This document shows, in pieces, positions 11,455-22,900 of a DNA stretch of 64,000 bases (position 1 is the first letter of the stretch; each line of letters starts with the position of its first letter). Under the pieces are notes generated by a model, which worked only from the letters and a program-made list of their open reading frames with translations, searched no databases and was not told the origin of the DNA. Source of the stretch: Gnetum montanum (taxonomy: Eukaryota; Streptophyta; Gnetopsida; Gnetales; Gnetaceae); NCBI GenBank assembly GCA_015680685.1, contig MNCI01038330.1, forward strand, positions 201,502 through 265,501. The letters are read 5' to 3'. The translations under genes and the position numbers were made by a program.

Positions 11455-12236
11455 TGATGAGTTGTGAATTTGCTGGTTGTGATATCGTATCCATGATATT
11501 GCACGATATCGCGGCCTACCTCAATTTCTATAAATAAGAGGCAGCTTTCCTTGTTCTATGAATTAGTTCTTAGATTTTATTGTAAGTTTTTAGGTTTATA
11601 TTTCTCTCAACCCTTTCCTCCCAGTGCATGCCCGTAGTATGGTAATTGTAATTGGACGACATCCTTATTCGAGTGTGACATACTTGGACATGCACATGAC
11701 CAGAAATAAAGATCAAGATTACTTCATCATAATTATTTATTTAATTGTTATTTACTGCTTTCTTAGTTCATATCTCTTCACCCTAAACTCTTGTTAAACA
11801 CGGAATGAGTACAACTTGATTACGAGCATTTAAGTGTGACTACTCGGTAACCCAATGGCGTACCTAGGATCTGCACTTGGTAATCCTAATGGTAGTCATG
11901 CATGAAGTGCAAGATGTGTATGGATGATTTAGGAATAGATGCTCATCACACTTAGGATAGCTTAGATTCTCTCTCACCCTTTCTCTCTTAGCTTAGTTAA
12001 CATTATCTTCCACTGTCTTTAGGAGTAGCATTAGCATAGAAACACATCATACACCTCATTCTGGACTAAATGACACATAACAAAGTTAACACTAGTCTAG
12101 ATGTGAAGACAACGAACTGTGACCTAAGAATAATTGTCTTGATACCACAACTAGCCTATCTATGTAGTTCAACTGGATCATGCATGAAATGCTCGTATTC
12201 GTATGGTTGAGTGTAGGGGTACCTTGCCACTCATCA
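11455..12236 (+). repeat. 5' LTR, Element 2
   Basis: The LTR of 782 bp runs from TGATGAG to CATCA. U3 is short (about 74 bp before TATAAATA) and contains a cluster of GATATC/GATATT words. Downstream are the likely transcribed region and AATAAAG (11705) as a candidate polyadenylation signal. Confidence 0.95.
11481..11538 (+). promoter_or_regulatory. U3 promoter with GATATC words and TATA box, 5' LTR of Element 2
   Basis: TATAAATA lies at 11529-11536. The preceding 50 bases hold GATATCG, GATATTG and GATATCG, with partly palindromic arms. The sister 3' LTR has TATAAATA at 17299-17306 behind four GATATC words. Transcription of the element would start just downstream. Confidence 0.7.
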
Positions 12237-12237
12237 T

Positions 12238-12255
12238 TGGCACCGTTGCTAGGGA
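12238..12255 (+). other. primer binding site, tRNA-Asp type, Element 2
   Basis: TGGCACCGTTGCTAGGGA matches 15 of 18 bases of the complement of the plant tRNA-Asp 3' end (TGGCGCCGTTGCCGGGGA). It starts one base after the LTR. This primer is typical of Athila-lineage elements. Confidence 0.85.
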
Positions 12256-12382
12256 TGGTGCTACTTATCTAGATTAGTTATATCATACAAGGTCATTGTA
12301 TAGGACTTAACGATATATCTTTTACAAAAAAAAGGAATAATTATAAAAAGTCAAATATAAGTTCACACACAATTTCACAACC

Positions 12383-14371
12383 ATGCCACTTGTACAATAC
12401 TATAATAATGTCACATCTAGTAAGGATGTTCATTGGAGAACGAATGAATTATATGATAATGAAGATTGGAGTACACAACCTGATGTGGGGGTTTCTTATA
12501 ACCATAAATGAAAGAAATGTCACCGTAATGCATGAAAGCAGAACTTACCCAATGACGATGAACCACCACTAGCCACTATAAGCCTAATGCAAATAAAAGA
12601 GGTTGTTCGAATCTCCTGTAGGCATCGTAAAGAGAGCCATCTACCCAGGCTTGATTTAAACAACTTTTCCAATTTTTTAGGAGGCTATGACTTAGATCCA
12701 CCACAACATTTACAAGCCTTCGATGATGCTTGCACATGGAAAGACATTGATAATGGATGGAAAAAATTCAAGCTCTTCCCTATGACACTCATTGGCCAAG
12801 AAAAAGTATGGTATAGATCATTAAAACCAAATTCAATACGATGTTGGCCAACAATGGTAGAAGTCTTTAATGAAAGATATCAAACCTACACAAGAGTGTT
12901 GACCTTGAGGAAAAAAATCCAAGAGTGGAAACAAGCACAACATGGACCCTTGGACATGGCCTTAGAAAGATATTATGCACTATTAAACAACTGTCCAGGC
13001 CATGGGTTTTCCGAGGAAAGGCTAATGTATCATATCATTGATGGGCTTCATAATGAAATAAGAGAGACCCTAGGGATGTATGCCCAGGGAAAAATTTACA
13101 AACTACGAACCCATCAAATCTGACAGCTTATTAAGTAGGTAGCAGAAGAAGAAGAAGAAATGGCTAGACGGGAGAGTGTTGAAAAACATCAACAGGACCA
13201 AAATCTCAACTTAACAAAGGTTCATAAGCATAAAAAGGAGAAATCAACCAATCTCAAGGAGGAAGAACCATCTTTTTCGATACAATAATCATTGGAGGAA
13301 GTCAAGGAAAAAATTAATAAGATGTTGGAATGGATGTATAAAAAGTGTGAAGAATATATCGATATTATTGGAGATAGTGTTTTGACAACCCGAGAAGCAG
13401 GACAAAGTATCAGTAGACAATCGAAAAGAAGGGATAATGAAGAACACAAGAGCTTAATTGTCAATCATACATATGAATGCAATATTTGCCTATACGATCA
13501 CCCCAAGGGCCAGTGCCCAATCCTATTACATCTATATGAGCATTGGGAAAGCACATTATACACAAAGTTCATATAGCGATACTGTGTTCGATCACAGTGG
13601 CAACAATCCCAGTCATGGGGGAAGCAATTCCTAAATTGGAGACACCCTTCATATCCTCCCAATCTAAATGCTTATCAAGTTCAACATCTTATTTCTTCAA
13701 CTGGGTCAACATACTCTATCTCACCGCATTACTATTCTCCTCAATACTACCAGCCCATGTCCTCAACACAACCACCATCTTATGTACCTTACACTTCCCC
13801 TAAATTTCAATGTTCTCATCCTTTCCCTCCTTCTACATCACCACCTATTGTTCCTGAAGTGTCTGCACCATAGAAAAAACCCTCAAACATTACTTGTGCT
13901 ACTATTTCCAACAGGAATGAGAGACCTTAGCAACATTGAAGGTGTCCCTTCTTTAGAAACAACCCTAGGAAGGGACAACACAATTCCAAGGCCACTGCAT
14001 CCTCTAACTCAGCACAATTCCAACACTGTGGTGCACCCTTATCTTCAAACCCAACACGTCATGTGACTTCATTAGGGCCACCAATTAACACTCTAAAAAT
14101 CATATGGCCCAATGAACACAAGCATGGAAGGAAACATCTCAATCCTTGCATAACATCTTATGGTCACAAATATCATAGTGGGTCAACTCATTATCTGGAA
14201 ACTACATCTTATAAATTGCCTTACTATGCTTACTATAATCAGGTGTGTGAACCCCGATGGTGTAAGTATGACCAAGTCCCAATATTTTTAACATGCAAGG
14301 ATCCTCATCTTCCATTTATAAATCCTTGCCATCTTCAATCATTTAGTTATGGGGGATATTCCCCATTCTAG
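12383..14371 (+). pseudogene. gag of Element 2, one frame with nine nonsense codons and no frameshift
   Basis: The ATG at 12383 opens a frame that runs 663 codons to TAG at 14369 without any indel. It is broken only by nine internal stops (two TGA near 12509-12535, TGA 13121, TAG 13133, TAA about 13286, TAG 13574, 13871 and 13928, TGA 13937). All can be explained as C-to-T or G-to-A changes at Gln, Arg or Trp codons. Landmarks in order are LDLNNFSNFLGGYD, VEVFNERYQTYTRVLTLRKK (capsid-like region), a Lys/Glu-rich segment, a zinc knuckle CNICLYDHPKGQC (CX2CX3HX4C, the spacing of Athila gags) at about 13479, and a Pro/Ser/Tyr-rich tail. Gag packages the RNA. Alignment with gags of Elements 1 and 3 supports the start and the fold region; the long tail past the knuckle is not otherwise recognised. 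Confidence 0.85.
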
Positions 14372-16264
14372 TAACAAGAAAGATTAATAACCACTTTTTA
14401 TTTTCTATAATTTTACAACTTTTTGTTTTCTGGTTTTTCAGTTTTCAATTTCTTGTTTCATCATTTTTTCATTTTATCTTTTTATGATTTTGTAAGTAAT
14501 CTCATCTACAAATAAAACACTCATGTGGATCGTTGGTTGAGGTGTGTTCTATGTTATCGAGTCTCGAGTGATCAATTCTTTGGATAGTGAGCCCATTACA
14601 CCCACTCATCCACTCTACAAATAAGAGGTTCTGTTCAAGGGTACAGTGATATTCTTGACATTCTTAAAACTTAAAATTTAATTTTTTGTTCATTGTGCCT
14701 AGAATGAAGAATGATGGACCAAGAGGTAATGATTAGGGTGTGACATTAAGGGGACTTGAGGATTCTCTTTGGTGATGTATGTGGGAGTTATCATGCAATG
14801 TGGTTGTACTAAGATCCTTGTAGATCTAATGAAAAATGGGAGTAAGAGTAATCAAAAGGGCACTCAAAAATCCAATGTTGTTCTAGGGGGTCCCATTGGA
14901 AAGACATGCATCCATGCCTGAAGGTTGATAGATTCTTTGGATTTAGTAAAGAGAAAAAAAAGAGAAAAGGAAAAGAAAAATAGAAAAAGGAAGTGCCAAA
15001 AAGCAAAAATCACTCCTCCCTTGAACAAAATGCCAAGTGATCATATGCCTTATTATTCTGGTACTCTCATAGTTGCTCATCATGGAATTAAACAATGCAG
15101 TGTCACTGGTCGGAGGAATGGACTTGGTCCTGATCTTGGAACGACAGGTTAATGACACATTAATCATGCTTTACATGCAGGACTCATTGTGCCCTAGGTC
15201 AGTTACCTCATGTCCCAATCTCTACAATCCCTTCTATACCCCATCTCATCTCATTGTCCATGTAATTGTTACTTGTGTCTCGCATAGCATAGAATTCTTA
15301 CCTCATTATAGTGATATTTACATATGTGTATTTTGTGGAATCAGTGTGGGTAACATTTAACCCTTTGAGTGCCCATGGACACTTCTAAGTGTGGTTACAC
15401 AAGGGCATTAAAGGTTGGAACCTACTTTGGGGAGGATCCACTTGTGTAATTTTTGTAATTTGCACTCATGACCCATCTTCCACATACCATTTATTACCAT
15501 TAGCATATTGCCAACAATTTTCTTTCCCTTATTACTATCCCTCCGATTTAATGTTCCTATGAATCATCACATAGCCTTTTTCTCTCATCCAAGGTCCTTA
15601 TTGATAAATTCCACACTATCATAATTTTCATGCCTTCATAACTAGTTGAATTACCCTGGAACCCTTTAACAATCATCTAGATGTCCTTAGTTTACATCAT
15701 TTAATTTCAAAGAAATAATAAAAATTTGGTACATTCTCTAAGTTCCCTAACTTCGATGAAAATATATATATGTGACCCCCCTATGCTAATCAACATCATC
15801 TGCAATTGTTCATGTAGGGAAAGTTTTTCAAATTCCTCTCTATGACTCATGATTGTTTATCCCTTGCTTTCATATCCATAACTCGCTCGCTGGTATTCCG
15901 ATTTTCATTTCGTTTGAACCTACTTGAACCTGGAGTGTTCAACTTAGTCGTGGGGGAGGGGCACATGCCAAATAGCACATAAATGTTTTGAAATTCATCA
16001 TCACTTGAAGGACATATTTAAGGGTAATTAGTTGTAAAATTAAGAATAAAATGTGTCAAAAATAGTTTCATCTCCATAGCTATCTAGAAAATTAAATTTG
16101 GAAACCACCTAAGCAAAGAGGACTCAACATTATAATCTTTCAGGGACATGTTCTTCCAATAATTAACATCACATGGAAATAAAGTAAATCTGTTAAGGCA
16201 AGCAGTAAGGTATAACCTAACTTTGGTAAGAACCTTACTAACGATTAGCCCCATGTGATTGCAG
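14372..16264 (+). other. non-coding spacer of Element 2 in place of pol
   Basis: A T-rich stretch (14390-14510) is followed by mixed sequence with short open frames only, for example a Lys/Arg/Glu-rich low-complexity run at about 14940-15010. No RT, RNase H, integrase or protease motif was seen in the sense frames. In Element 1 the pol gene occupies this position. Confidence 0.6.
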
Positions 16265-17050
16265 ATGGCCCCGAAATGCGGACAACAAGAAGGTCGTACT
16301 CAAGGTGAGATCAAATAACCTAGGAGAGGTAAAGGACAAGTTCCTGCCAAACAACATGTAGAGTAGGAGGAAAAATAATTTAGTATCCATAAAGAAGACC
16401 CTGCTAGTGTACAATCAAGGTAGGTATAAGGAGGAGTTGATGTAGCATCTGAATAGGGACGATATCTCATGTTGCCCTAGGATTGTGTTCAGACCATCCA
16501 TGAAAGGTCCATATTCACTATAGTGATCATGGAATTACACTTTGGAACTTTCACAGAATTTTCTCAAGAGGTCGTTAGGGATCACCTTAAAGGGTTCCCA
16601 TTATGGCCTACCCTCTCTGAAAGTGGTGCCTGGTACTTAGGGGAAATGTACCAATTTTGGCACAATAAAGAAGAAGGCACCATGGTTAACAATTGTGGTG
16701 TGATTGTTGATTTCTCTATTCAAGCCATTTTAGAAGTATTAAACCTTCTGAATATGGAGACAAAGGTTGCTCAAAACCAGTTGGACACTTTTAGAATTAA
16801 GCAACTTAATAAATTGTTGATAGAGAATAAAAGGGTGGCGGAAGAAAAAGAGAAAGCTAACTGGGATGCCTCTATGGCATAAATGCAAAATACACATATG
16901 CCAAGGCACTCAAGGCCCTACAAAAGGTGAAACTCTAGGACATACTTCAACACCATCAAATGCCAAGACTTGGAGGGCAATAAAAGGGAAATTCACCCAT
17001 GGAGAATCCACCACCACCAGGAACTACATGAGTTCAATCCAATTTTTTAA
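16265..17050 (+). pseudogene. unrecognised 3' ORF of Element 2 (ORF2)
   Basis: The ATG at 16265 (MAPKCGQQEGRTQG) opens a frame of 262 codons ending with TAA at 17048. It has in-frame stops but no frameshift. The part 16523-16882 is fully open: an acidic/aromatic section (LHFGTFTEFSQEVVRDHLKG, then PLWPTLSESGAWYLGEMYQF) followed by a region with strong coiled-coil character (LDTFRIKQLNKLLIENKR, then VAEEKEKANWD). Most stops lie in the first 80 codons and are TAG, TAA or TGA that one transition could create. No membrane segment or known domain was recognised. It lies in the position where some Athila elements carry an env-like frame, but nothing in it argues for an envelope protein. Function unknown. 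Confidence 0.55.
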
Positions 17051-17205
17051 TCATAGGATTTTCTTTTATTTTGTGTCTCAATTTTTTTCTGACTCCACAC
17101 TGTGGTATGAATCCATTCTAGTCAGCCAATAATCCCATACCTATCCACTATGTAATCAATGGAGCTTATTCTCATTTTAACTCGAGGACAAGTTTTCATT
17201 CAGTC

Positions 17206-17214
17206 ATGGGGGTA
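17206..17214 (+). other. polypurine tract region, Element 2
   Basis: ATGGGGGTA abuts the 3' LTR. The same tract, preceded by CTCGAGGACRA and CATTCAGTC-like bases, lies at the equivalent edge of Element 3 (39501-39534 on the opposite strand). Confidence 0.7.
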
Positions 17215-18025
17215 TGATGAGTCATGAATTTTCTGGTTGTGATATCACAGCCATGATATCATAGTCGTGATATCATAGTGGCTGTGATATCGCATTTCTA
17301 TAAATAAGAAGTGGCTTTCCTTGTTCTAGACATTAGTTCTTAGATTTTATTGTAAGTTTTTATGTTTAGATTTCTCTTAACCCTTTCCTCCCAATGCATG
17401 CATGTAGTGTGGTGATTGTAATTGTATAGAATCCTTATTCGAGTGTGATGTACTTGGACATGCACATGACCAAAAGTAAAGATTGAGATTACTTCATCAT
17501 TGCAGCATTCACCTAGTTAAATTATTTATTTAATTTTTATTTACTACTTTCTTAGTTAATATCTCTTAACCCTAAACTCCTGTTAAACATGGAATGAGTA
17601 CGACTTGATTATGAGCATTTAAGTGTGACTACATGGTAACCTAGTGGTGTACCTAGGATTTTTGCTTGGTAATCCTAGTGGTAGTTGTGCACGAAGTCCA
17701 AGATGTGTATGGATGATTGAGAAATGGATGCTCATCGCACTTAGGCTAGCTTAGATTCTCTCTCACCCTTTCTCTCTTAGCTTATTTAACATTATCTTCC
17801 ATTGTCTTTAGGAGTAGCGTTAGCATAGAAACACATCATACATCTCATTCTAGACTAAACCATATGTGACAAAGTTAACACTAGTACAAATGAGGAGATA
17901 GCAAACTGCGACCTAAGGATAACTATCTTGACACCATAACTAGTCTACCTACGGAGTTCAATCGGATCATGCATGAAACGCTTGTATTCGTATGGTTGAG
18001 TGTAGGGGTACCTCACCACTCATCA
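17215..18025 (+). repeat. 3' LTR, Element 2
   Basis: The LTR of 811 bp is homologous to 11455-12236 throughout. It differs by an extra 20-odd bp near 17503-17520 and a longer GATATC cluster in U3 (17240-17292). Confidence 0.95.
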
Positions 18026-18030
18026 CTATG
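18026..18030. repeat. target site duplication CTATG, right (Element 2)
   Basis: This is identical to 11450-11454. Confidence 0.95.
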
Positions 18031-20459
18031 GATCATTAAGATTATAATTTGAACATTCCAAGTTTCTCCACTACATTAAATCTTTATTTCTTTCCTTCAT
18101 TTGTTAGGGATAAAGAAAAAATAACTATATATCAATACAATGCAATGAACAAATGGGTATCCATCATCTTACCTTTAAAGAAAACATTTCCTTTTCCTTG
18201 AAACTCTAGTACCTCATCTTCATTTGATAATGTACAAACTATAGGATTACCTTATATATATTTTAGTTTTTTTCCTTATGTTTTTTTGCCTATGTTTTCA
18301 TGTAATCAAAAGTAGTCTCCTAAGCCTTTCTTAGAGGAGAAAAGTCTACAGCATGGTCTCTACATGATTTCTATGGTTGCCCCTGAATCATGTTTATAAT
18401 AAATATTTTAAAATTTTATGATAAAAATATTTATTATAATTTTATAATTGCATTAAAATATTTCCTACATCATAAAAAAGTATAGTTAAATTACATTTCT
18501 AAGAAAAGTAAGAAAAGACACTAACTTTTTGTCCCTACTCATGCACAACTTAGGACTCTATACTTGGTTTCTTACTACTCAATGCTAAAAGCAAATTAAT
18601 AAGGAGTTTGAAATTAAAATGATAAAGACAATCTTGCATTGATAAAAAGTCTTGCATATGCTATGTTTTCTCCAAAATTTAAAAGAACATTAAGAATTTT
18701 CTTTACACTTTAGCTTTATTTGGGTGAATAGAGCTATTTAAAATCTACTTAAGAAAGTCTAAATATTTATGATTTTCCTTTGCATGCTTTGATTATTATT
18801 GACTCACTTTCAGATCTAGCTTATAAATAACTATATAAAATTTCAAACTTATATTTTATATTATTGTTAAAGCTATCAAAAATTTAGTTTTTGGTATTTC
18901 TAACTCTTAAGATACAAGTGTATTATTATAATAAAAATACAATCTCTCTTACCTTAAAACATGCATGTTTTAAGAAAATTATTGAAAATTAAGTATACAT
19001 TAATAGCTAATACTTGTTTAAAAGTAAGCTAACCAATTCAACAATTACTCAGTCATATAGTTTTATACTAGGCTATATTGTGTGAGCGAAGCCAAAAGGT
19101 TTCGACAAATCCCTTCATTTTTTGAAAAAAAATTATATAAGTCCAAAAAAATTACTAAAATTTACATGAACTTATAGAGCCTATATTTTTTATGAAGTTA
19201 ACCCACCAATTTAATCATTATTTAATTAGCATATTTTTTTATTAGATTGAGATTTATTATATTGGTGAGACTTTTAAAATCTTATTAAATAAAAATTAAT
19301 TGAAGATTTTTTAATCAAAAAAATTATAAAAATATATTAGTTAAGTGTAGAGGTACTTAATAAAATACAAACATTCTTATTATATTAAACAAGGTATGGT
19401 AGGTATAATCAATATGGTCTGACATAGTAGACTTAACTTTGCAATACAACATTCATAGGAAATGTATCTCAAGTATGATATACTATAGTAGTATACCATG
19501 TATGGCCAACTGAGTTTCATACAATAAACTTAACATTGAAACATAACATTGATATAGGCCAAGTTTAACACAATATTGTAATATGATAATCATATGGAAC
19601 ATATCAAAAGATAGTGACATAAAGGTAATCCAAACTTAACTTTGCAATAGTTTATTCAAAGTCCAACATAATAAAGATACTAAGACACCAAACTAAAACT
19701 CAGTCCTAGCAAACAAGGTAAAAGAAACTAAGATAGCAACAATGAGAGTATGAAACATAGATGTTGTCACAATAAAGGCAAGGATGCTAGTTGGGCAAGT
19801 CCTCCTTGGTCACCTTAGTGTTTGCCTCATGAATTAAATCTCTATTAGCTCTCAATGCTCATCTACCACCTACTTCAAAGCATAGGTGAATGCTCCATAA
19901 ACCTAGTAATCTACTACACACTTATCTAGTACATACTCATATGCTAACTCATCCTGGTCACATACACTTAGTAAAATGTCAATGGCCCTAAACATAGGTG
20001 TCTTTAAAATTATATACCAAAGATAAAATTATTCTCCTATTATTATACACTTTTACGTTTCTCTCAAGAACTCCTATATTTTTTAAATTTCAAAATATAT
20101 TATATAGATTATATGTTTTTTAAATTTTTAAAGAAAGTAATTGGTTGATCTTAACTAATTACTTGGTTTTCTCTATGGCAACAGGTACCACTATCATTGA
20201 AATATTTAAAAATCACATTTTTGGGAGCATCCATGGTAATCCAATTAGTGAAGGCATTTGTGATGTTCTCATAAGTGGACTACTACTGATCAACATCAGC
20301 AACATAACTGTCATCTTGTTTCAATTATGTGTGTTTATGTTTGTCATGCCTACATTATGTTGTATGTTTATATGTGTTTATGAAATAAGTTTGGATGGTA
20401 GAAATAAAATGTTATGAGCTCTAACCATTCCATGTTTGTTGTGATTTGGTTTATGTGTG
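18031..20459. other. AT-rich spacer, nothing recognised
   Basis: Very AT-rich sequence with frequent stops on both strands and no supported coding or repeat structure, apart from the 77-bp repeat at 18550. A 90-codon open stretch at 20145-20417 shows hydrophobic, low-complexity content and no family signature. Confidence 0.5.
18550..18626. repeat. 77-bp direct repeat, right copy
   Basis: This is the partner of 10801-10877. Similarity stops abruptly at both ends. No terminal inverted repeat or coding sense was recognised. Confidence 0.9.
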
Positions 20460-21514
20460 ACTTGTGGTCTATGTGAGGGGGCAATAGCTATTCCAAGTGT
20501 AAAGAACTCTTATGTAAAAATCAAGAGTCTTTTGAGGAATGAGGGTGCTAATGTGGACATCAAATAGGTCAATGTAATATCTCTCCAATGATGGGATTTT
20601 TCCTTGAATTTTTTGCATGTTTTAAAGTGTTATTGGATGATTTTGATGAGTTTAGGAGGTCCCAGGGGCTATGGGATCTTGTTTGGAGGTATTCAAAGGT
20701 TCTAGGCCTTAAAACAAGCATCTTTGTGTTTTTCCTTGGTAGGTGGGACGTCCAAAATTTATGTCAGACATCCCATATGCATTTAGGACATCCCAACTAC
20801 ACTTTAGACATCCCAACTTAGACATCCCATATGATTTCAGGACATTTCAATGATTAACAACCACTTTCATATTAGATGTCTCATTCTCCTCTAAGACATC
20901 CCAAATTGACATGATATTATTTTCTATGAATTTTTAAATATTTAAATTTTTAATTTAAATAGATAATATGAAGAAAAAAAGGGGAAAGGATATAAATAAA
21001 CCTCTTGGACCTTCATTTCTATCAAAAAAGAGTCGAGAGAGTTAAGAGAAGAGTAGAAGGAGAGATAGAATCATGACAATGTGCCTTGATAATCATCCTT
21101 GTGTGTGTATGATTGCTTTGTTTGAGTGTGACAAAGTTTGATTGAATCTCTTATATATCCTTGGGAATTTATGCTTTCTTTCATATGTAGATTCCTCATT
21201 TGAGTATGAATAAAGCTTTCATTTTCCTTTTCTAATTCAAATTTTCTATTTTATGACCTTGAGAGAGCTTGGATTTTGAAATCCATGGGAGCTCCTCATC
21301 ATTTAATTTTGCTTAAAATGAACAATGTAGCTCTTATTCTAATGAATGAAGGGTCAAATTCAACATCTTTTTAATATTCCAAATGTATTAGTGAAGTTAG
21401 ATTATAGGTATGACATCATCCTAACGTACTTCTTTAATAAAGCTATTTTAAGCTATATTTAGTTTTAATTAACAACTAGCTTATAATTCTCATTTGATAA
21501 TAATAGGTTATAAG
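20460..21514 (+). repeat. possible LTR (solo or 5') of an unassigned element
   Basis: Signals in LTR-like order are direct GACATCCCA words (20745-20900), TATAAATAAACC (about 20991), AATAAAGC (about 21210) and a degraded Met-tRNA-type PBS, TGGTAT-AGC (21515-21523), lacking the internal CAG. The left edge is not defined and no partner copy is in the window. Confidence 0.35.
20745..20903 (+). repeat. GACATCCCA short-repeat cluster
   Basis: At least six words related to AGGACATCCCAT/A occur at irregular 15-50 base spacing just upstream of a TATA-like box at 20991. Confidence 0.75.
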
Positions 21515-21995
21515 TGGTATAGCTTGGATAGGGTTCAAGTTCTAAATGCTTCATGAATAGCATGTTATATTATCATATCTACATAATATAGGATAAAATA
21601 TAAATAATCAAATATTTATAAAGGTATAATAACTAAAAAATAAAAAAATCTAGGGATAATTAAATTTCAAAATTTAATTAATAATTATCTAAAAGATCTA
21701 TATCTGAGCTTCAATAGTAGTAAGAAGAAAAGGATATAAAACTTTAACAAAATACTTTAATAACTACATTTTATCTAGTTAAGTAAAGTAATAATGTGAC
21801 TTTATTAGTTAATTCATAAAATTAAATTAACCTATTAAAATGCATCTAATAGTATTAAATTATATAATAAAACTAATGCATTAAGTAAATTTACCTCTGC
21901 AAAATTTCAAGTTGTGGCTAGTAGCCTCTATGCTCATCTTGCTTTTTCTATGGTAAATTTTGTCATTTTACCAATGGTTAACATACTCACAAGTC

Positions 21996-22900
21996 TTACA
22001 ATGTTTGGCCCAATTCAAAATTCCTTATCATTTCCACTTCTTCATCTATAGTCCGTATACTCAAATCCTTAATTGCATTCCCCATTATTACATCCACCTT
22101 CATCCCTAGATGTGGACGAGTCATATGATTAATACAACCACTATAAATGACCCAAATAGAACAATTGATTTCCTTAGACATTTCGAAAACAGTAAAATTA
22201 GTGTTAGAGCCATCACTTACTTGCATTTCTCTAGTGTTGATATAAAGTCTCCTCTTTATTTACATTAGCTTGATTATTTCCTTGTTGGATTGTGAAGTTA
22301 TAGAACCCCATTTTCTACTAATACTTATCCTTCATGTAACTCTTCTTGTTATAATACCTGCACCACTAAATGAATGAAGATTTTGCAAAAGGTGTTGCTT
22401 CTTGGTTAGAACTTTATTCTTCCACTTTTTTTTGGGTCTTTTCTTCCTCTATCTCTAAAATTTGATTATCTTTGTTGAGATGATGTATAATTCCTTTGGA
22501 AGTTGGGCCTTTCTCTTTCTCTTCTTCAATTAATTCTTCCTCTTACAAATTAAGAATTTTGAGCTCCATAAGCATTGTCCTATCTTTAGGATGATGAAGT
22601 TCTCAATTCTTGTGGAGAACTTAGGTTTTATAAGAATTCATCTAGAGTGTAGGATAACATATATTTTATTTGGATTATAGATTCTAGAACACTTAAAAAC
22701 CTATAGTCATCATACAATTGTTGATACATTTAAGCCATCCTATTGAGCAGAATTTTTAAATTACTATTTTGGTTTTATGAGATCCAAATGTTATTAATGA
22801 ATTCAAGATAGCATGCAAGTGGAAAAGAGAAAAAATTTGAGTTACTTTCTCTATAGAATGAAAGTGTGTTTATGAGGAAGAAGGGTATCTAGATTTTACA
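21996..22900 (-). pseudogene. second Ty1/copia gag-protease remnant
   Basis: Minus-strand reading shows a gag tail (about 22740-22600) with LSYTLDEFL, in place of the usual LTVDELxGSL. A decayed zinc knuckle WCRYYNKKSYMKDKY follows (about 22365-22320), in which three of the four ligands are lost. Then comes IWVIYSGCINHMT (about 22150-22115), matching the copia protease active site WILDSGCSNHMT with D changed to Y. The stretch 22226-21996 is open. The order gag, knuckle, protease is correct for copia. RT-integrase is not visible to the left. Confidence 0.65.

Larger units (their letters stand above)
11455..18025 (+). mobile_element. Element 2: complete Athila-type LTR retrotransposon with gag and an unknown 3' ORF, no pol
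   Basis: Both LTRs start TGATGAG and end CATCA. They are bounded by a perfect 5-bp target duplication CTATG (11450-11454 and 18026-18030). An Asp-tRNA PBS follows the 5' LTR by one base, and a GGGGGTA tract precedes the 3' LTR. The internal region (about 5 kb) holds a gag frame (12383-14371), a long AT-rich spacer and a second frame (16265-17050). No protease, RT, RNase H or integrase motif was found in between. It is therefore a non-autonomous element that must have used pol in trans, probably from relatives such as Element 1. The LTRs look roughly 85-90 percent identical, so it is not young. Confidence 0.93.

Noticed and set aside
12238-12255. tRNA-like sequence
   Set aside because: Only the complement of a tRNA 3' end is present, as expected for a primer binding site; no cloverleaf could be drawn.
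14925-15010. Open stretch rich in Lys/Arg/Glu
   Set aside because: It comes from an A/G-rich low-complexity tract in the non-coding spacer of Element 2 and has no counterpart elsewhere.
16523-16882. Envelope gene in Element 2
   Set aside because: The position fits, but no signal peptide, transmembrane segment or cleavage motif is visible.
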